A DNA stretch of 64,000 nt from an uncultured Bacteroidota bacterium (GTDB lineage Bacteria; Bacteroidota; Bacteroidia; Flavobacteriales; Flavobacteriaceae), in assembly GCA_902583445.1 (NCBI GenBank), contig CACHVZ010000005.1, positions 30,311-94,310 of the forward strand, in the 5' to 3' direction. A program made the translations under genes and the position numbers. The notes under the pieces were generated by a model. The model was not told where the DNA came from, searched no databases, and saw nothing but the letters and a program-made list of their open reading frames with translations. Below are positions 9,895 to 19,900 of the stretch, piece after piece; positions within the stretch are counted from its first letter, which is position 1, and each line of letters starts with the position of its first letter.

Positions 9895-11451
9895 TTATTG
9901 GAGATTGTCATAAACCTTTGAAGATGATTTGTCTAGGTTAGATTTGCCATCTTTCAAAATTTGTTTAGCTATTGATTTTCCTAACTCAACCCCCCATTGA
10001 TCAAAACTATAAATATTCAAAATGGAACCTATAACAAAAATCTTACTTTCATACATAGCTATTAAAGAGCCAAGTCTGTGAGGAGTTAACTTGTTAATAA
10101 GTATTGTGTTGGAGGGCTTATTCCCGTCAATATTCTTTTGAATTTCATTTCCAGATTTTTTATTACCTACCATTAAAGCATTTGTCTGAGCTAAGAAATT
10201 TGAGGTTAAAATTTTATGTTGCTCTTTATCATTGTATAAAGGTTCTTTAAACGCTATAAAATCTGCTGGAATAAGTTTTGTTCCTTGATGCATTAGTTGA
10301 AAAAATGCATGCTGTGCATTTGTTCCTGTTGACCCCCATATTATTGTTCCTGTCTGATAATCAACCTTATTGCCCTCCCTATCTATACTCTTACCATTGC
10401 TCTCCATACTTGCTTGTTGAAGATAATCTGGAAGCTTACCAAGAAATTGATTATAAGGAAGAATGGCTTCAGTTTCACACTTAAAAAAGTTATTGTACCA
10501 TATACTTAGTAAAGCAAGCACAACGGGTATGTTTTTTTCAAAAGGCGTTTCTTTAAAATGTAGATCCATTTCTCTTGCACCATTTAAAAAATTATCAAAA
10601 TTTTTAGATCCAACACAAATTGAAATAATTAAACCTACAGAACCCCAAAGTGAGAATCTTCCACCTACCCATTCAGGTATGGGAAGAATATTATTAGATT
10701 CAATACCGAATTCTTTTGGATCTTCAGTGTTATTTGAAACTGCAATGAAATGATTTTTCATTGATTCTTCATTTACATTCTTAACAAACCATTTTTTGAC
10801 TTTTTTGGCATTTTCAAGTGTTTCAATGGTTGTAAATGTTTTGGAAACAATAATAAAAATTGTTGTATCAGGATCGAGAGATTTCAATAAATTTTCTGTG
10901 TAGTCTGGGTCTATATTTGAAATGAAATAAGGTTTAATACTTTGTGCGTAAAAACTTAAAGCTTCAGTGACCATTTCTGGCCCAAGGTGTGAGCCACCTA
11001 TACCTATATTCACAACATTCTCAATCTTTTTTCCAGAATGTCCAAGCCTAGCTCCATTATTTATCTCATCTGAAATAGTTTTCATTTTAGATAAAGTATT
11101 TTTTACCTCTTCAGATATTTCGGTTGAGTCATTATTTTTAGATCTCAATGCTGTATGCAGAACTGACCTGTTTTCAGTTTCATTAATGGAAGAACCATTA
11201 AAATACTTATTTATATTTTCTTTAAGGTCTGTTTCCTTACAAAGTTCAATTAATAGATCAAAAGCTTTTTTACTGATTCTATTTTTAGAAAAATCAACAT
11301 ATAAATCATTAAAACTAATTGTAAACTTTTCAAGTCTATCATTTTCACTTTTAAAATAATCGTTGATATGTATATTATTTTCTTGATTATAGAGTTTCTC
11401 TAGGCTAGACCATGATTTCTGACTTGTGGGATTCTTTTTTGATAAAGCCAT
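9895..11451 (-). CDS. pgi: Glucose-6-phosphate isomerase
   Basis: Interconverts glucose-6-phosphate and fructose-6-phosphate. Family motifs are intact: the phosphate-binding GIGGSHLGP, VSKTFTTIET (signature 1), MESNGKSIDREG with the catalytic Glu, TNAQHAFFQ with the catalytic His, and the C-terminal signature SFDQWGVELGK. The 518 residues are slightly shorter than E. coli Pgi (549). It is last in the uvrC-DUF3108-M23 peptidase-pgi operon; its ATG overlaps the preceding stop by one base (TAATG). Confidence 0.96.
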   Translation of the reverse strand: MALSKKNPTSQKSWSSLEKLYNQENNIHINDYFKSENDRLEKFTISFNDLYVDFSKNRISKKAFDLLIELCKETDLKENINKYFNGSSINETENRSVLHTALRSKNNDSTEISEEVKNTLSKMKTISDEINNGARLGHSGKKIENVVNIGIGGSHLGPEMVTEALSFYAQSIKPYFISNIDPDYTENLLKSLDPDTTIFIIVSKTFTTIETLENAKKVKKWFVKNVNEESMKNHFIAVSNNTEDPKEFGIESNNILPIPEWVGGRFSLWGSVGLIISICVGSKNFDNFLNGAREMDLHFKETPFEKNIPVVLALLSIWYNNFFKCETEAILPYNQFLGKLPDYLQQASMESNGKSIDREGNKVDYQTGTIIWGSTGTNAQHAFFQLMHQGTKLIPADFIAFKEPLYNDKEQHKILTSNFLAQTNALMVGNKKSGNEIQKNIDGNKPSNTILINKLTPHRLGSLIAMYESKIFVIGSILNIYSFDQWGVELGKSIAKQILKDGKSNLDKSSSKVYDNLQ

Positions 11452-12671
11452 TATATAGAAGTTTTATTTCTTATCACAATTGAATCAAGCTGAGACTTAA
11501 TTAAAACTACATCACTAAAGTACTTCTTTTTTAGTGATTCATTGATTGGTTTAGCTTCTGGTAGTTTTTGTTTAAATGGGTCAACTTCAACTCCATTTTT
11601 TCTAAACCTATAACAAACATGAGGACCAGAGGTATTTCCTGTCATCCCGACAAAACCTATAACATCTCCTTGTTCAACAAATTGTCCAACTTTGACATTT
11701 GTTTTTTGCATATGTAGATACTGAGTAGTATATGTGTTATTATGTTTAACTTTCACATACCTTCCATTAGCCCTTGTGTAGCTTACTTCAGTTATAGTTC
11801 CATTAGCAGTTGATAATATAGGGGTTCCAACAGGAGCCGCAAAGTCAGTTCCCTTATGAGGTCTTACTCTATTACCATAATACGCAATTCTTCTTCTAAG
11901 ATTATACCTTGATGAAATTCTACCAAATTTTATTGGTGACTGAAGAAAAGCTCTTCTTAAATTTTTAGCATCTTGATCTAAATACTCTACGATTCCTTTA
12001 ATAGAGTCTGTCTCATATTCAAAGGCATACTGTTCTTTCCCTTTGTGAAGGAAATAGGCAGCTTTAACCTTAGTAATCGCTACTGGAATTGTATCATCAA
12101 CAAATGCTTGAGTATATATTACTTTGAATTTATCCCCTTTATCAAGTCTAAAAAAATCAATTGTCCAAGCATAAATATCAGACAAATAGTATGTTAATAA
12201 AGGATCTTTACCTTGCTCTTCAAGAGTCAAATACAATGAATTATCAATAGTTCCAGATGCTGATAAATCTTTATAGCTTCTAGGTTTTGAAAAAGTCTTA
12301 CCATATACACTATCCCTAAGTTGAATAAATGAATACCCTTCAATGGTTGGGTGATAAACGAATGCTTTAAGTTTTCTTATTGAATCATTTGTAAAAATTA
12401 AGGTATAAGGTTTACCTAATTGAAGTTTTCTAAAGCTAACATCATCTTTTGTTTTTTCAATTGCTTGATATATTTCTGGATAGTCAATACCCTCATCTTC
12501 AAGTATGTCTCCAAACGTATCACCTCTTTTTACTTTTCTTTCCTCAAAAACATATTTGCTTTGATCATAGCCATATTTGTATATTATGGGGTCCTCCTTA
12601 ACTTGTTTATTATCCTCTGAGCTGCAAGAAAATAAAACGGCAATAGTTAGTAATGTAAATAATTTCTTCAT
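11451..12671 (-). CDS. M23-family peptidoglycan endopeptidase, lipoprotein
   Basis: Likely periplasmic murein hydrolase. The N-terminus MKKLFTLLTIAVLFSCSSE has a lipobox with Cys16. A LysM/OapA-like region (about 40-100) precedes the LytM domain. Zinc motif HxxxD is in HKGTDFAAPVGTP. The usual second motif HxH appears as GPHVCYRFR, where the second ligand position is Cys rather than His; a further His is in QYLHMQ. I recall HVCYRF-type sequences in flavobacterial homologues, so this may be a subfamily trait. Located between DUF3108 and pgi with one-base TAATG overlaps on both sides. Confidence 0.87.
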   Translation of the reverse strand: MKKLFTLLTIAVLFSCSSEDNKQVKEDPIIYKYGYDQSKYVFEERKVKRGDTFGDILEDEGIDYPEIYQAIEKTKDDVSFRKLQLGKPYTLIFTNDSIRKLKAFVYHPTIEGYSFIQLRDSVYGKTFSKPRSYKDLSASGTIDNSLYLTLEEQGKDPLLTYYLSDIYAWTIDFFRLDKGDKFKVIYTQAFVDDTIPVAITKVKAAYFLHKGKEQYAFEYETDSIKGIVEYLDQDAKNLRRAFLQSPIKFGRISSRYNLRRRIAYYGNRVRPHKGTDFAAPVGTPILSTANGTITEVSYTRANGRYVKVKHNNTYTTQYLHMQKTNVKVGQFVEQGDVIGFVGMTGNTSGPHVCYRFRKNGVEVDPFKQKLPEAKPINESLKKKYFSDVVLIKSQLDSIVIRNKTSI

Positions 12672-13468
12672 TAATTTTTAATTACAATTTCAAAGGGGTT
12701 AGCAATCCCTGTAAATTTTTCTAAATCTGCTTTTATTGAACCTACTAAAAGGTCTGCTTGAACTCTTACAGGAATTCTGTTTTTGTCATTTGTAAGCCAA
12801 ATAGTAATGCTCCCCTCACCTTTAAAAATTCTACTTCTATTTGTTGTTGGCATAAACTTTAAACATTCAATCTTACCAAATTTTGTATTGATTATATCTT
12901 TGCCTAAATATTTTAAAGGTAATTCTCTATTTTTTGAATCATAGAACATGTTAATTGTAAATGACTCTCCAACACTTACCTTTTCTTCAGAAAAATTTTT
13001 CCTTAGGTAATATAATGAAGAAATTAAGTCTTGAACATTATCTTTTGTATTAATTGTCTCGATGGTTTGATTTTTTATATTGTTTACTGTAGCATTTTGA
13101 AGCTCTGAATTGAACTTTACTTCCAAATTTTTTGTGTATCCACCTTCATAAATATTTCTTTTAAAAAAATATGGTGTAACAACTGTATCATCAAAGTAGC
13201 TGCTGTAATAGTCTTCAACCTTAAAAAAGAGTCTTGCTAAACCAATAGTTTTACCATACCCAGATGCTAGTAAAAAGTCTTTACCATCTAATTTTTCATT
13301 AGTTAATTTAAGTGATGCATAGCTAGCATTGAAAATTCCATAGTGTACAATATACTCTAGATTTTCCCCTGCTTTAAAAGGCTTTGAATCAGAAAGGATA
13401 TTCTGTCCGAAAGTTATATTTATGCTTAACAGGAGAACTTGAAGATATAGGGCAATAATTTTTGTCAT
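12671..13468 (-). CDS. DUF3108 periplasmic protein
   Basis: 265 residues with a Sec signal peptide (cleavage near TFG/QN, about residue 21) and the DUF3108 pattern: GENLEYIVHYGIFNASYASL near the start, then AGYGK-like and YLRK-type strands, and a C-terminal GEGSITIWLTNDKNRIPVR segment. The family is a lipocalin-like beta-barrel of unknown function, common next to M23 peptidases in Bacteroidota. It is coupled by TAATG to the downstream M23 lipoprotein, which suggests a joint envelope role (inference). Confidence 0.85.
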   Translation of the reverse strand: MTKIIALYLQVLLLSINITFGQNILSDSKPFKAGENLEYIVHYGIFNASYASLKLTNEKLDGKDFLLASGYGKTIGLARLFFKVEDYYSSYFDDTVVTPYFFKRNIYEGGYTKNLEVKFNSELQNATVNNIKNQTIETINTKDNVQDLISSLYYLRKNFSEEKVSVGESFTINMFYDSKNRELPLKYLGKDIINTKFGKIECLKFMPTTNRSRIFKGEGSITIWLTNDKNRIPVRVQADLLVGSIKADLEKFTGIANPFEIVIKN

Positions 13469-13491
13469 TTCTTTCTCAAAATTAACTAAAA

Positions 13492-15282
13492 TTAATTTTT
13501 TAATTGTTTAAAAATTGACCTACCTCTAGAGTTTCCTAGAAATTCAATTAAATCTTTTTCACTTGCACTTTTCAATCTTTTAAATGATTTATATTTCTTT
13601 AATAGTTTTTCTTTTAAAATTGGACCAACTCCTTGAATATCATCAATTCCAGATTTTAGTGCTTTTTTACTTCTCCTGTCCCTATGAAAGTTTATAGCAA
13701 ATCTATGAGCCTCATTTCTTAATTGTTGAATTAACTTCAAAGTTTCAGATTTCTTATCAATATATAATGGAAGCTTGTCACCTGGTTTAAAAATTTCCTC
13801 AAGCTTTTTTGCAATCCCTATTATAGATACTTTATTGTCTAAATTTAATTTTTTTAAAATGTTTAAACCTGATGATAATTGCCCCTTCCCACCGTCAACT
13901 ATTATCAAGTTTGGCAAAGATTGTCTTTCATTCATTAGTCTTTTCAATCTTCTATAAACGACTTCTTCCATTGATGCAAAATCATCTGGACCTTTTACAC
14001 TTTTTATTTTATAATGACGATAATCCTTTTTGGAAGGTTTTGCATTCTTAAAAACCACACATGATGCGACTGGGTTTGTTCCCATCAAATTTGAATTATC
14101 AAAACACTCAATATGAATAGGTTTTTTTGATAGTTTTAAATCCATTTTAGCCTGTTCCATAATTCTATTAACATGTGCCTCTGGATCTACAATTTTAATT
14201 TGTTTTAATTTGTCAATTCTGTAAAACTTTGCATTACGCAATGATAGATCTATAAGACTTTTTTTCTCTCCCTTTTTAGGAACTTGAACTTTAATTTTCT
14301 CACCAAGATTTATTCTAAATGGTAGATAAACTTCCTTTGAGCTTGATAAGAACCTTTCTCTTAATTCAATAATACTTAGCTGCAGTATCTGTTTATCTGA
14401 TTCATTAAGTTTTTTTCTAATTTCCAGAGTATGTGACCTTACAATTGAGCCATATGATACCTGTATGAAGTTCACATAAGCATAAGACTCATCAGATATT
14501 ATAGTAAAGACATCTACATCACTAATTTTTGGGCTAACTATAGTTGACCTAGATTGATAATTTTTAAGTGATTCAAGTTTTTCTTTAATTTTTTGAGCTT
14601 TTTCAAACTCAAGACTATTCGAGAAATCAATCATTTTATCTTCTAGTCTTTTCAAAGATGCCTTAAAATCACCTTTAATAATATCCCTTATTCCCTTCAA
14701 GTTTTTTTCATAATCATTAACCTTAACTTTACCAACGCATGGACCCTCACAGTTTTCTAGGTGGTACTCTAGACAAAGCTTAAACTTTTTATTATATATG
14801 TTTTCTTTAGTTAATTTATAGTTACATGTTCTAAGCGGATAAATTTCCTTAATTATCTCAAGTAGAGTAATCACAGTTTTAACATTTCTATACGGACCAT
14901 AGTATTCGGATCCGTCGCGAATAGCTTTTCTAGTATAAAAAACCCTGGGGAAAGGCTCTTTTTTTATGCATAACCAAGGATATGATTTATCATCTTTAAG
15001 AAGAACATTATACTTTGGCTTATATTTTTTGATTAAGTTATTTTCAAGAAGAAGTGCATCCATTTCAGTATCAACAATTATTCTCTCAATTTTATCTATA
15101 CTTTTAACAAGAAGCTTTAACTTATTGGTGTCATGTGATTTGGTGAAATAGGATGAAACTCTTTTTTTGAGATTTTTGGCTTTACCTATATATATTATCT
15201 CATTCTCCTTATCAAAGAATTGATAAACTCCTGGTTCTTCGGGTAGAGACTTAGCTTTTATATATACCTTACTTTCTTTCAC
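13492..15282 (-). CDS. uvrC: Excinuclease ABC subunit C (UvrC)
   Basis: Dual-incision nuclease of nucleotide excision repair. The N-terminal GIY-YIG domain reads EEPGVYQFFDKE then IIYIGKAKNLKKR (residues 15-42). A central UVR segment (EFEKAQKIKEKLESL) binds UvrB, the RNase H-like domain contains IIVDGGKGQL, and a C-terminal HhH domain reads GVGPILKEKLLKKY. Length 596 aa is standard. The start codon is GTG at 15282; no ATG lies near the conserved N-terminus. It heads the operon with DUF3108, the M23 peptidase and pgi. A minus-strand TAATTTTG (15288-15295) lies almost at the start codon, implying a very short leader if used. Confidence 0.96.
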   Translation of the reverse strand: MKESKVYIKAKSLPEEPGVYQFFDKENEIIYIGKAKNLKKRVSSYFTKSHDTNKLKLLVKSIDKIERIIVDTEMDALLLENNLIKKYKPKYNVLLKDDKSYPWLCIKKEPFPRVFYTRKAIRDGSEYYGPYRNVKTVITLLEIIKEIYPLRTCNYKLTKENIYNKKFKLCLEYHLENCEGPCVGKVKVNDYEKNLKGIRDIIKGDFKASLKRLEDKMIDFSNSLEFEKAQKIKEKLESLKNYQSRSTIVSPKISDVDVFTIISDESYAYVNFIQVSYGSIVRSHTLEIRKKLNESDKQILQLSIIELRERFLSSSKEVYLPFRINLGEKIKVQVPKKGEKKSLIDLSLRNAKFYRIDKLKQIKIVDPEAHVNRIMEQAKMDLKLSKKPIHIECFDNSNLMGTNPVASCVVFKNAKPSKKDYRHYKIKSVKGPDDFASMEEVVYRRLKRLMNERQSLPNLIIVDGGKGQLSSGLNILKKLNLDNKVSIIGIAKKLEEIFKPGDKLPLYIDKKSETLKLIQQLRNEAHRFAINFHRDRRSKKALKSGIDDIQGVGPILKEKLLKKYKSFKRLKSASEKDLIEFLGNSRGRSIFKQLKN

Positions 15283-15323
15283 TGTAACAAAATTAAACCT
15301 ATTTTTAGTTTAAATAATATTAA

Positions 15324-15899
15324 GTGATAACTGCAGACAAAACTTTTCTAAGATCTCATTATAAGAAGAAAAGACTTTCCTTAACAAAACAAGAGGTTGA
15401 TCATTTAAGTCAGAGAGTTTGTAAACAATTAGATAAACTTAACATTTGGAAATTAAAGCACTATCATATTTTTATATCAATTTCAAAATATAATGAACTA
15501 GACACATCTTTTATAATTAATAAATTAAAGTCAGAAAAAAAAAATATAATAGTTCCAAAAATCTCAAATAATGAACTTGTTCATATTGCAATAAATGATA
15601 AAACTGAGTTTAGTATAAATGAGTACGACATAGAAGAACCTAATAATGGCAATAGTTTTATAATTGAGAATTTAGATCTAATATTTATTCCACTTCTAGC
15701 TTATGATTTAGAAGGGCATAGAGTAGGATATGGTATGGGCTATTATGATAAATTCCTAAAGCTTACCAATAAAAGTTCATTAAAAATAGGACTTTCATTT
15801 TTTGATCCTATTAATAAAATCCAAGATATTGATGACAATGATGTTAAACTAGATTATTGTATCACACCAACACAAGTGCATAAATTTGATCACATTTAG
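15324..15899 (+). CDS. 5-formyltetrahydrofolate cyclo-ligase
   Basis: ATP-dependent conversion of 5-formyl-THF to 5,10-methenyl-THF. The C-terminal signature EGHRVGYGMGYYDKFL (about 133-148) with the YGMGYYD nucleotide/substrate loop is clear, and an N-terminal basic helix (LRSHYKKKR) matches the family. Length 191 aa is normal. The start is GTG at 15324; no upstream ATG is in frame. It is divergent from uvrC and overlaps the convergent lspA stop by 4 bases. Confidence 0.93.
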   Translation: MITADKTFLRSHYKKKRLSLTKQEVDHLSQRVCKQLDKLNIWKLKHYHIFISISKYNELDTSFIINKLKSEKKNIIVPKISNNELVHIAINDKTEFSINEYDIEEPNNGNSFIIENLDLIFIPLLAYDLEGHRVGYGMGYYDKFLKLTNKSSLKIGLSFFDPINKIQDIDDNDVKLDYCITPTQVHKFDHI

Positions 15900-16531
15900 A
15901 CCTTACTATTAAATATTAATAATAGAAGTACTCCTGTACTTATATATGAGTCTGCAAAATTGAAGACATACTCGAAAAATGTGTATTCTTGACCGCCAAT
16001 TACAGGAAGCCACTCTGGCCAAATCCAAGTTGCTAGAGGAAACTGAATCATATCAACTACACTTCCATAAAAGAGAGGCGCATATCCAACTTCAGGAAAT
16101 AAAGATGCTACTTGACCGTAGCTCGAAGAAAAGATAATACCATAAAATACTGAGTCAATAAGGTTACCAATTGCACCAGCTAATATTAAACACAGACAAA
16201 AAATTAATAATTGAGAAGCTTTCTTCTTAATCATATTTCTTAACCAAAAACCTAGACCAATACAAGCAACAATTCTAAATAAAGTTAAGATCAATTTTGC
16301 AGTATTATCGTCAAGAAAAGGTAATAATGTATTTACGCTAGCACCCATGGCCATACCCTTATTCTCAATAAATAATAGCTTAAAAAATCCAATATCAATT
16401 ATAGGAGGTTCACCAATGGTGAGAGGATAATTTAATTTAATGTAAAATTTAACTACTTGATCTAAAAATACTAAAGCTATAATCAGAGCTAATGATTTTC
16501 TAGCATCAATATTTTTAATGAAAGGAATCAA
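15896..16531 (-). CDS. lspA: Lipoprotein signal peptidase (signal peptidase II)
   Basis: Aspartyl protease of the inner membrane that cleaves the signal peptide of prolipoproteins, of which several are encoded in this window. Four hydrophobic segments and the motifs FIENKGMAMG, GNLID (Asp126), VVDMI (Asp160) and FNFADS (Asp194) are visible. Asp160 and Asp194 align with the catalytic pair. At 211 aa it is longer than the E. coli enzyme (164) because of an insert between GNLID and VVDMI, which I recall as usual in Bacteroidota. It lies in the ileS-dksA-lspA run and overlaps the convergent cyclo-ligase by 4 bases. Confidence 0.94.
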   Translation of the reverse strand: MIPFIKNIDARKSLALIIALVFLDQVVKFYIKLNYPLTIGEPPIIDIGFFKLLFIENKGMAMGASVNTLLPFLDDNTAKLILTLFRIVACIGLGFWLRNMIKKKASQLLIFCLCLILAGAIGNLIDSVFYGIIFSSSYGQVASLFPEVGYAPLFYGSVVDMIQFPLATWIWPEWLPVIGGQEYTFFEYVFNFADSYISTGVLLLLIFNSKV

Positions 16532-16542
16532 GTTTTCAATTT

Positions 16543-16926
16543 TTAGTTTTGGATATTTTTCGCTTCTATACTAAGTGTTGCGTGGGGAACTATTTTAAGT
16601 CTTTTCTTATTGATTAGCTTACCAGTAACTCTACATATACCATATGTCTTATTTTCAATTCTCACAAGGGCATTCTTTAAATCCCTAATAAATTTTTCTT
16701 GTCTCAAGGCTAGTTGAGTGTTAGCTTCCTTTGACATTGTTTCAGATCCTTCCTCAAATGACTTAAAGGTAGGAGATGTATCGTCAGTTCCATTATTGCT
16801 ATCATTCATGTATGCACTCTTTAATAAATCTAAATCAACCTGCGCCTTTTCAATTTTTTTGTTAATTATTTTTCTAAAGCTTTCTAATTCTTTATCTGAA
16901 TATCTATTTTTTGAACTTTTACTCAT
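16543..16926 (-). CDS. TraR/DksA-family protein without a zinc-finger
   Basis: A 127-residue protein with an N-terminal coiled coil (residues 10-45, 75-95) and the DksA C-terminal pattern YGICRVTGKLINKKRL then VPHATLSIEAK. In E. coli DksA four cysteines bind zinc here; this protein keeps only one (Cys98), a form common in Bacteroidota. The family acts through the RNA polymerase secondary channel in stringent control, but that role is inferred. It lies between ileS and lspA, 1 base from the ileS end. Confidence 0.88.
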   Translation of the reverse strand: MSKSSKNRYSDKELESFRKIINKKIEKAQVDLDLLKSAYMNDSNNGTDDTSPTFKSFEEGSETMSKEANTQLALRQEKFIRDLKNALVRIENKTYGICRVTGKLINKKRLKIVPHATLSIEAKNIQN

Positions 16927-16927
16927 T

Positions 16928-19900
16928 TTAAATTTTGTTTATAGTTATTACAGTTTTAATATCATCAAACTCTAAAGTCTCACCTTCATTATCCAAATTC
17001 TCGCTAAAATATAATTTATTTGCTAATGTTTCACCCTTGATATAGTCTAATTTTGACTTAATCGCATTTTCCAATTTTTCCGACTTTTTGATATTAATCT
17101 CAATTTTGTCGGTTACTTCCAAGTCTTTACTCTTTCTTATATTTTGAATCCTATTAACAAGCTCTCTAGCAATACCCTCATTGATAAGATTTTCATTTAG
17201 TTTAAGATCTAATGCAATAGTTGTCCCATCACCACTTGCAACTGATAATCCCTCTATGTCTTTATAGTTTATTTCAACATCGCCCAGATCAATTGTAACA
17301 TTAGTATCTTTAATCATAAAATTTGCTTTTCCATCTCTTTCTAAATCTTCAATTTGCTTTTGAGTGAAGCCTTTGATGATATTAGAAACATCATTAATTA
17401 TTGAGCCATATCTTGGTCCTAAAAGTTTAAAATTAGGCTTCAGTTCCTTAACAAGCAACGAATCTTTACTGTCTAAAAATTCTATAGATTTTACATTAAT
17501 TTCAGATAATATTTGAGCCTTAGCATTTTCAATGTCATTTCTTTCATTTTTATCCTTAACAGGGATAATGATCTTATTAAGTGGCTGTCTTACCTTTAGC
17601 TTTTCTTTTTTTCTAATTGATAGAGCAAGTGAACAAATATTTCTTACTTGATTTATTTTCTTTTCTAATTCTAATTTAATTAAATCCTTATCTGAAGTAG
17701 GAAATTCAGATAAATGAACTGATTCATAGTCCTCTTTTTTAGTTACGGAGTTAATACATTGATAAATATATTCTGAGTAAAAAGGTGCAATTGGTGAAAT
17801 AAGTTTACTTGTAGATGATAAGCACTCATAAAGAGTCTGATAAGCTGAAATTTTATCATTATTATATTCACCCTTCCAAAACCTTCTTCTTGATAATCTA
17901 ACATACCAATTACTTAATTTCTCTTGAACAAAATCACTAATTTCTCTGGAGGCAGGTGTCAAATCATACTCATTGTAATAATTATCTACTCTTTTTATTA
18001 AAGAGTTCAATTCTGATAGTATCCATTGATCTAATTCTGATCTTTTTTCAAAAGCTATTGTATTTTCTTTATATGAAAAATTATCGATATTGGCATAAAG
18101 ACTAAAAAAACTGTATACATTATGAAATGTGCCAAAAAACTTTCTCTTAACTTCAGCCACACCCTCCTGATCAAATTTTAAATTATCCCATGGATTTGAG
18201 TTTGAAATCATATACCATCTAACTGCATCTGCACCATATTCATCAATCATTTTAAATGGATCTACTGCATTACCAAGTCTCTTAGACATTTTCTGTCCAT
18301 TTTTATCAAGAACTAAACCATTTGACACTACGTTTTTATATGAAATTGAGTCAAACACTAAAGTTGAAATAGCATGAAGAGTATAAAACCATCCTCTTGT
18401 TTGATCAACACCCTCTGCAATGAAATCAGCTGGAAAATTAATTTTATTATCAATTAAATCTTTGTTCTCAAAAGGATAATGAAATTGGGCATAAGGCATT
18501 GATCCTGAATCAAACCAAACATCGATAATATCTTTTTCCCTTTTCATTGGCTTACCTTTACTTGATGTAAGAGTTATTTCATCAACAATATCCTTATGAA
18601 GATCTATACTCAAATAATTCTCATCTGACATATTGCCAATATCAAAATCAGGGTATGGATTAGATGACATATGGCCATTTTGAACTGAAACTTCAATTTC
18701 ATTAATAAGCTCTTCTGCCGAACCAATTACTTTGATTTCTTCATTTTCTTCATCGGTCCAAATTGGTATAGGAATTCCCCAGAATCTTGATCTTGAAAGA
18801 TTCCAATCATTAGCAGTCTTTAACCAATTTCCAAATCTACCATCACCAGTTGACCTGGGTTTCCAATTAATTTCCTGATTTAATTCAAACATTCTGTTTG
18901 ATAAGCTATCCATTTTTATAAACCAAGATTCCATTGGATAGTATAGAACTGGCTTATCAGTTCTCCAACAATGAGGGTAAGAATGTGAATATTTCTCTAC
19001 TTTAAATGCGCGATTTAATTCTTTAAGTCTAATGGATATTTCAACATCAACAGACTTTTCTGGAACAGAATCTGATTCATAATATTCATTTTTTACATAT
19101 TTGCCACTTATTAGACCAATTCCGTCAATAAATTTTCCTTTAAGATCAACAAGTGGAACTTTAATGCCATTTTTATCTAAAACTTGTAATGGTGGAACTT
19201 CAGGTTTTGCTGATTTTGCAGCCTTATAGTCATCTGCTCCAAATGTTGGAGCTGTATGAACAATTCCCGTTCCGTCATCAGTAGTAACAAAATCTCCACT
19301 TATTATTCTAAATGCATTTTCTGGATTATCCAATGGCAAAGGAGATTCTTCCCAAATTCTTTCATATCTGATATTTTCTAAACTTTCACCAGATACTTCA
19401 TGGCATATTAAATAAGGTATATCGCGCTTTTCATTGTTATATGAGTCTAATTCTTTCTCAGTTCTTACCTCATAAAAAATCTTAGAAAAAATCTTATCAA
19501 TTAGTTTAGAGGCAATTACAACAGTTACTAACTCTTTTGTGTATTGATTATATGTTTTAATAAAAGAATATTTAATCTTCTTGCCAATAGTTAATGCTGT
19601 GTTTGAAGGTAGTGTCCATGGTGTAGTTGTCCATGCAAGAAAATAAAATGGATATAGATTAATCAATTCAATGGGGAGTCCTTCTTTTATAGATTTAAAC
19701 TGAGCCACAATAGATGTATCACTAATATCTCTATATGCGTCAGGCTGATTAAGTTCATGTGAGCTTAAACCAGATCCGGCAGCAGGTGAATAAGGCTGAA
19801 CAGTATAGCCTTTGTATATCAAATTCTTACTGTAAATTTCTTTTATAATCCACCATACGGATTCCATATATTTAGATTCAAATGTTACATAAGGATCAGA

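Noticed and set aside
10967..11359. 130-codon plus-strand frame over pgi
   Set aside because: Mirror of a well-conserved enzyme; no own motifs.
16543..16926. Loss of zinc cysteines in DksA as a gene defect
   Set aside because: Known pattern for Bacteroidota TraR/DksA-like proteins; the rest of the motif is intact.
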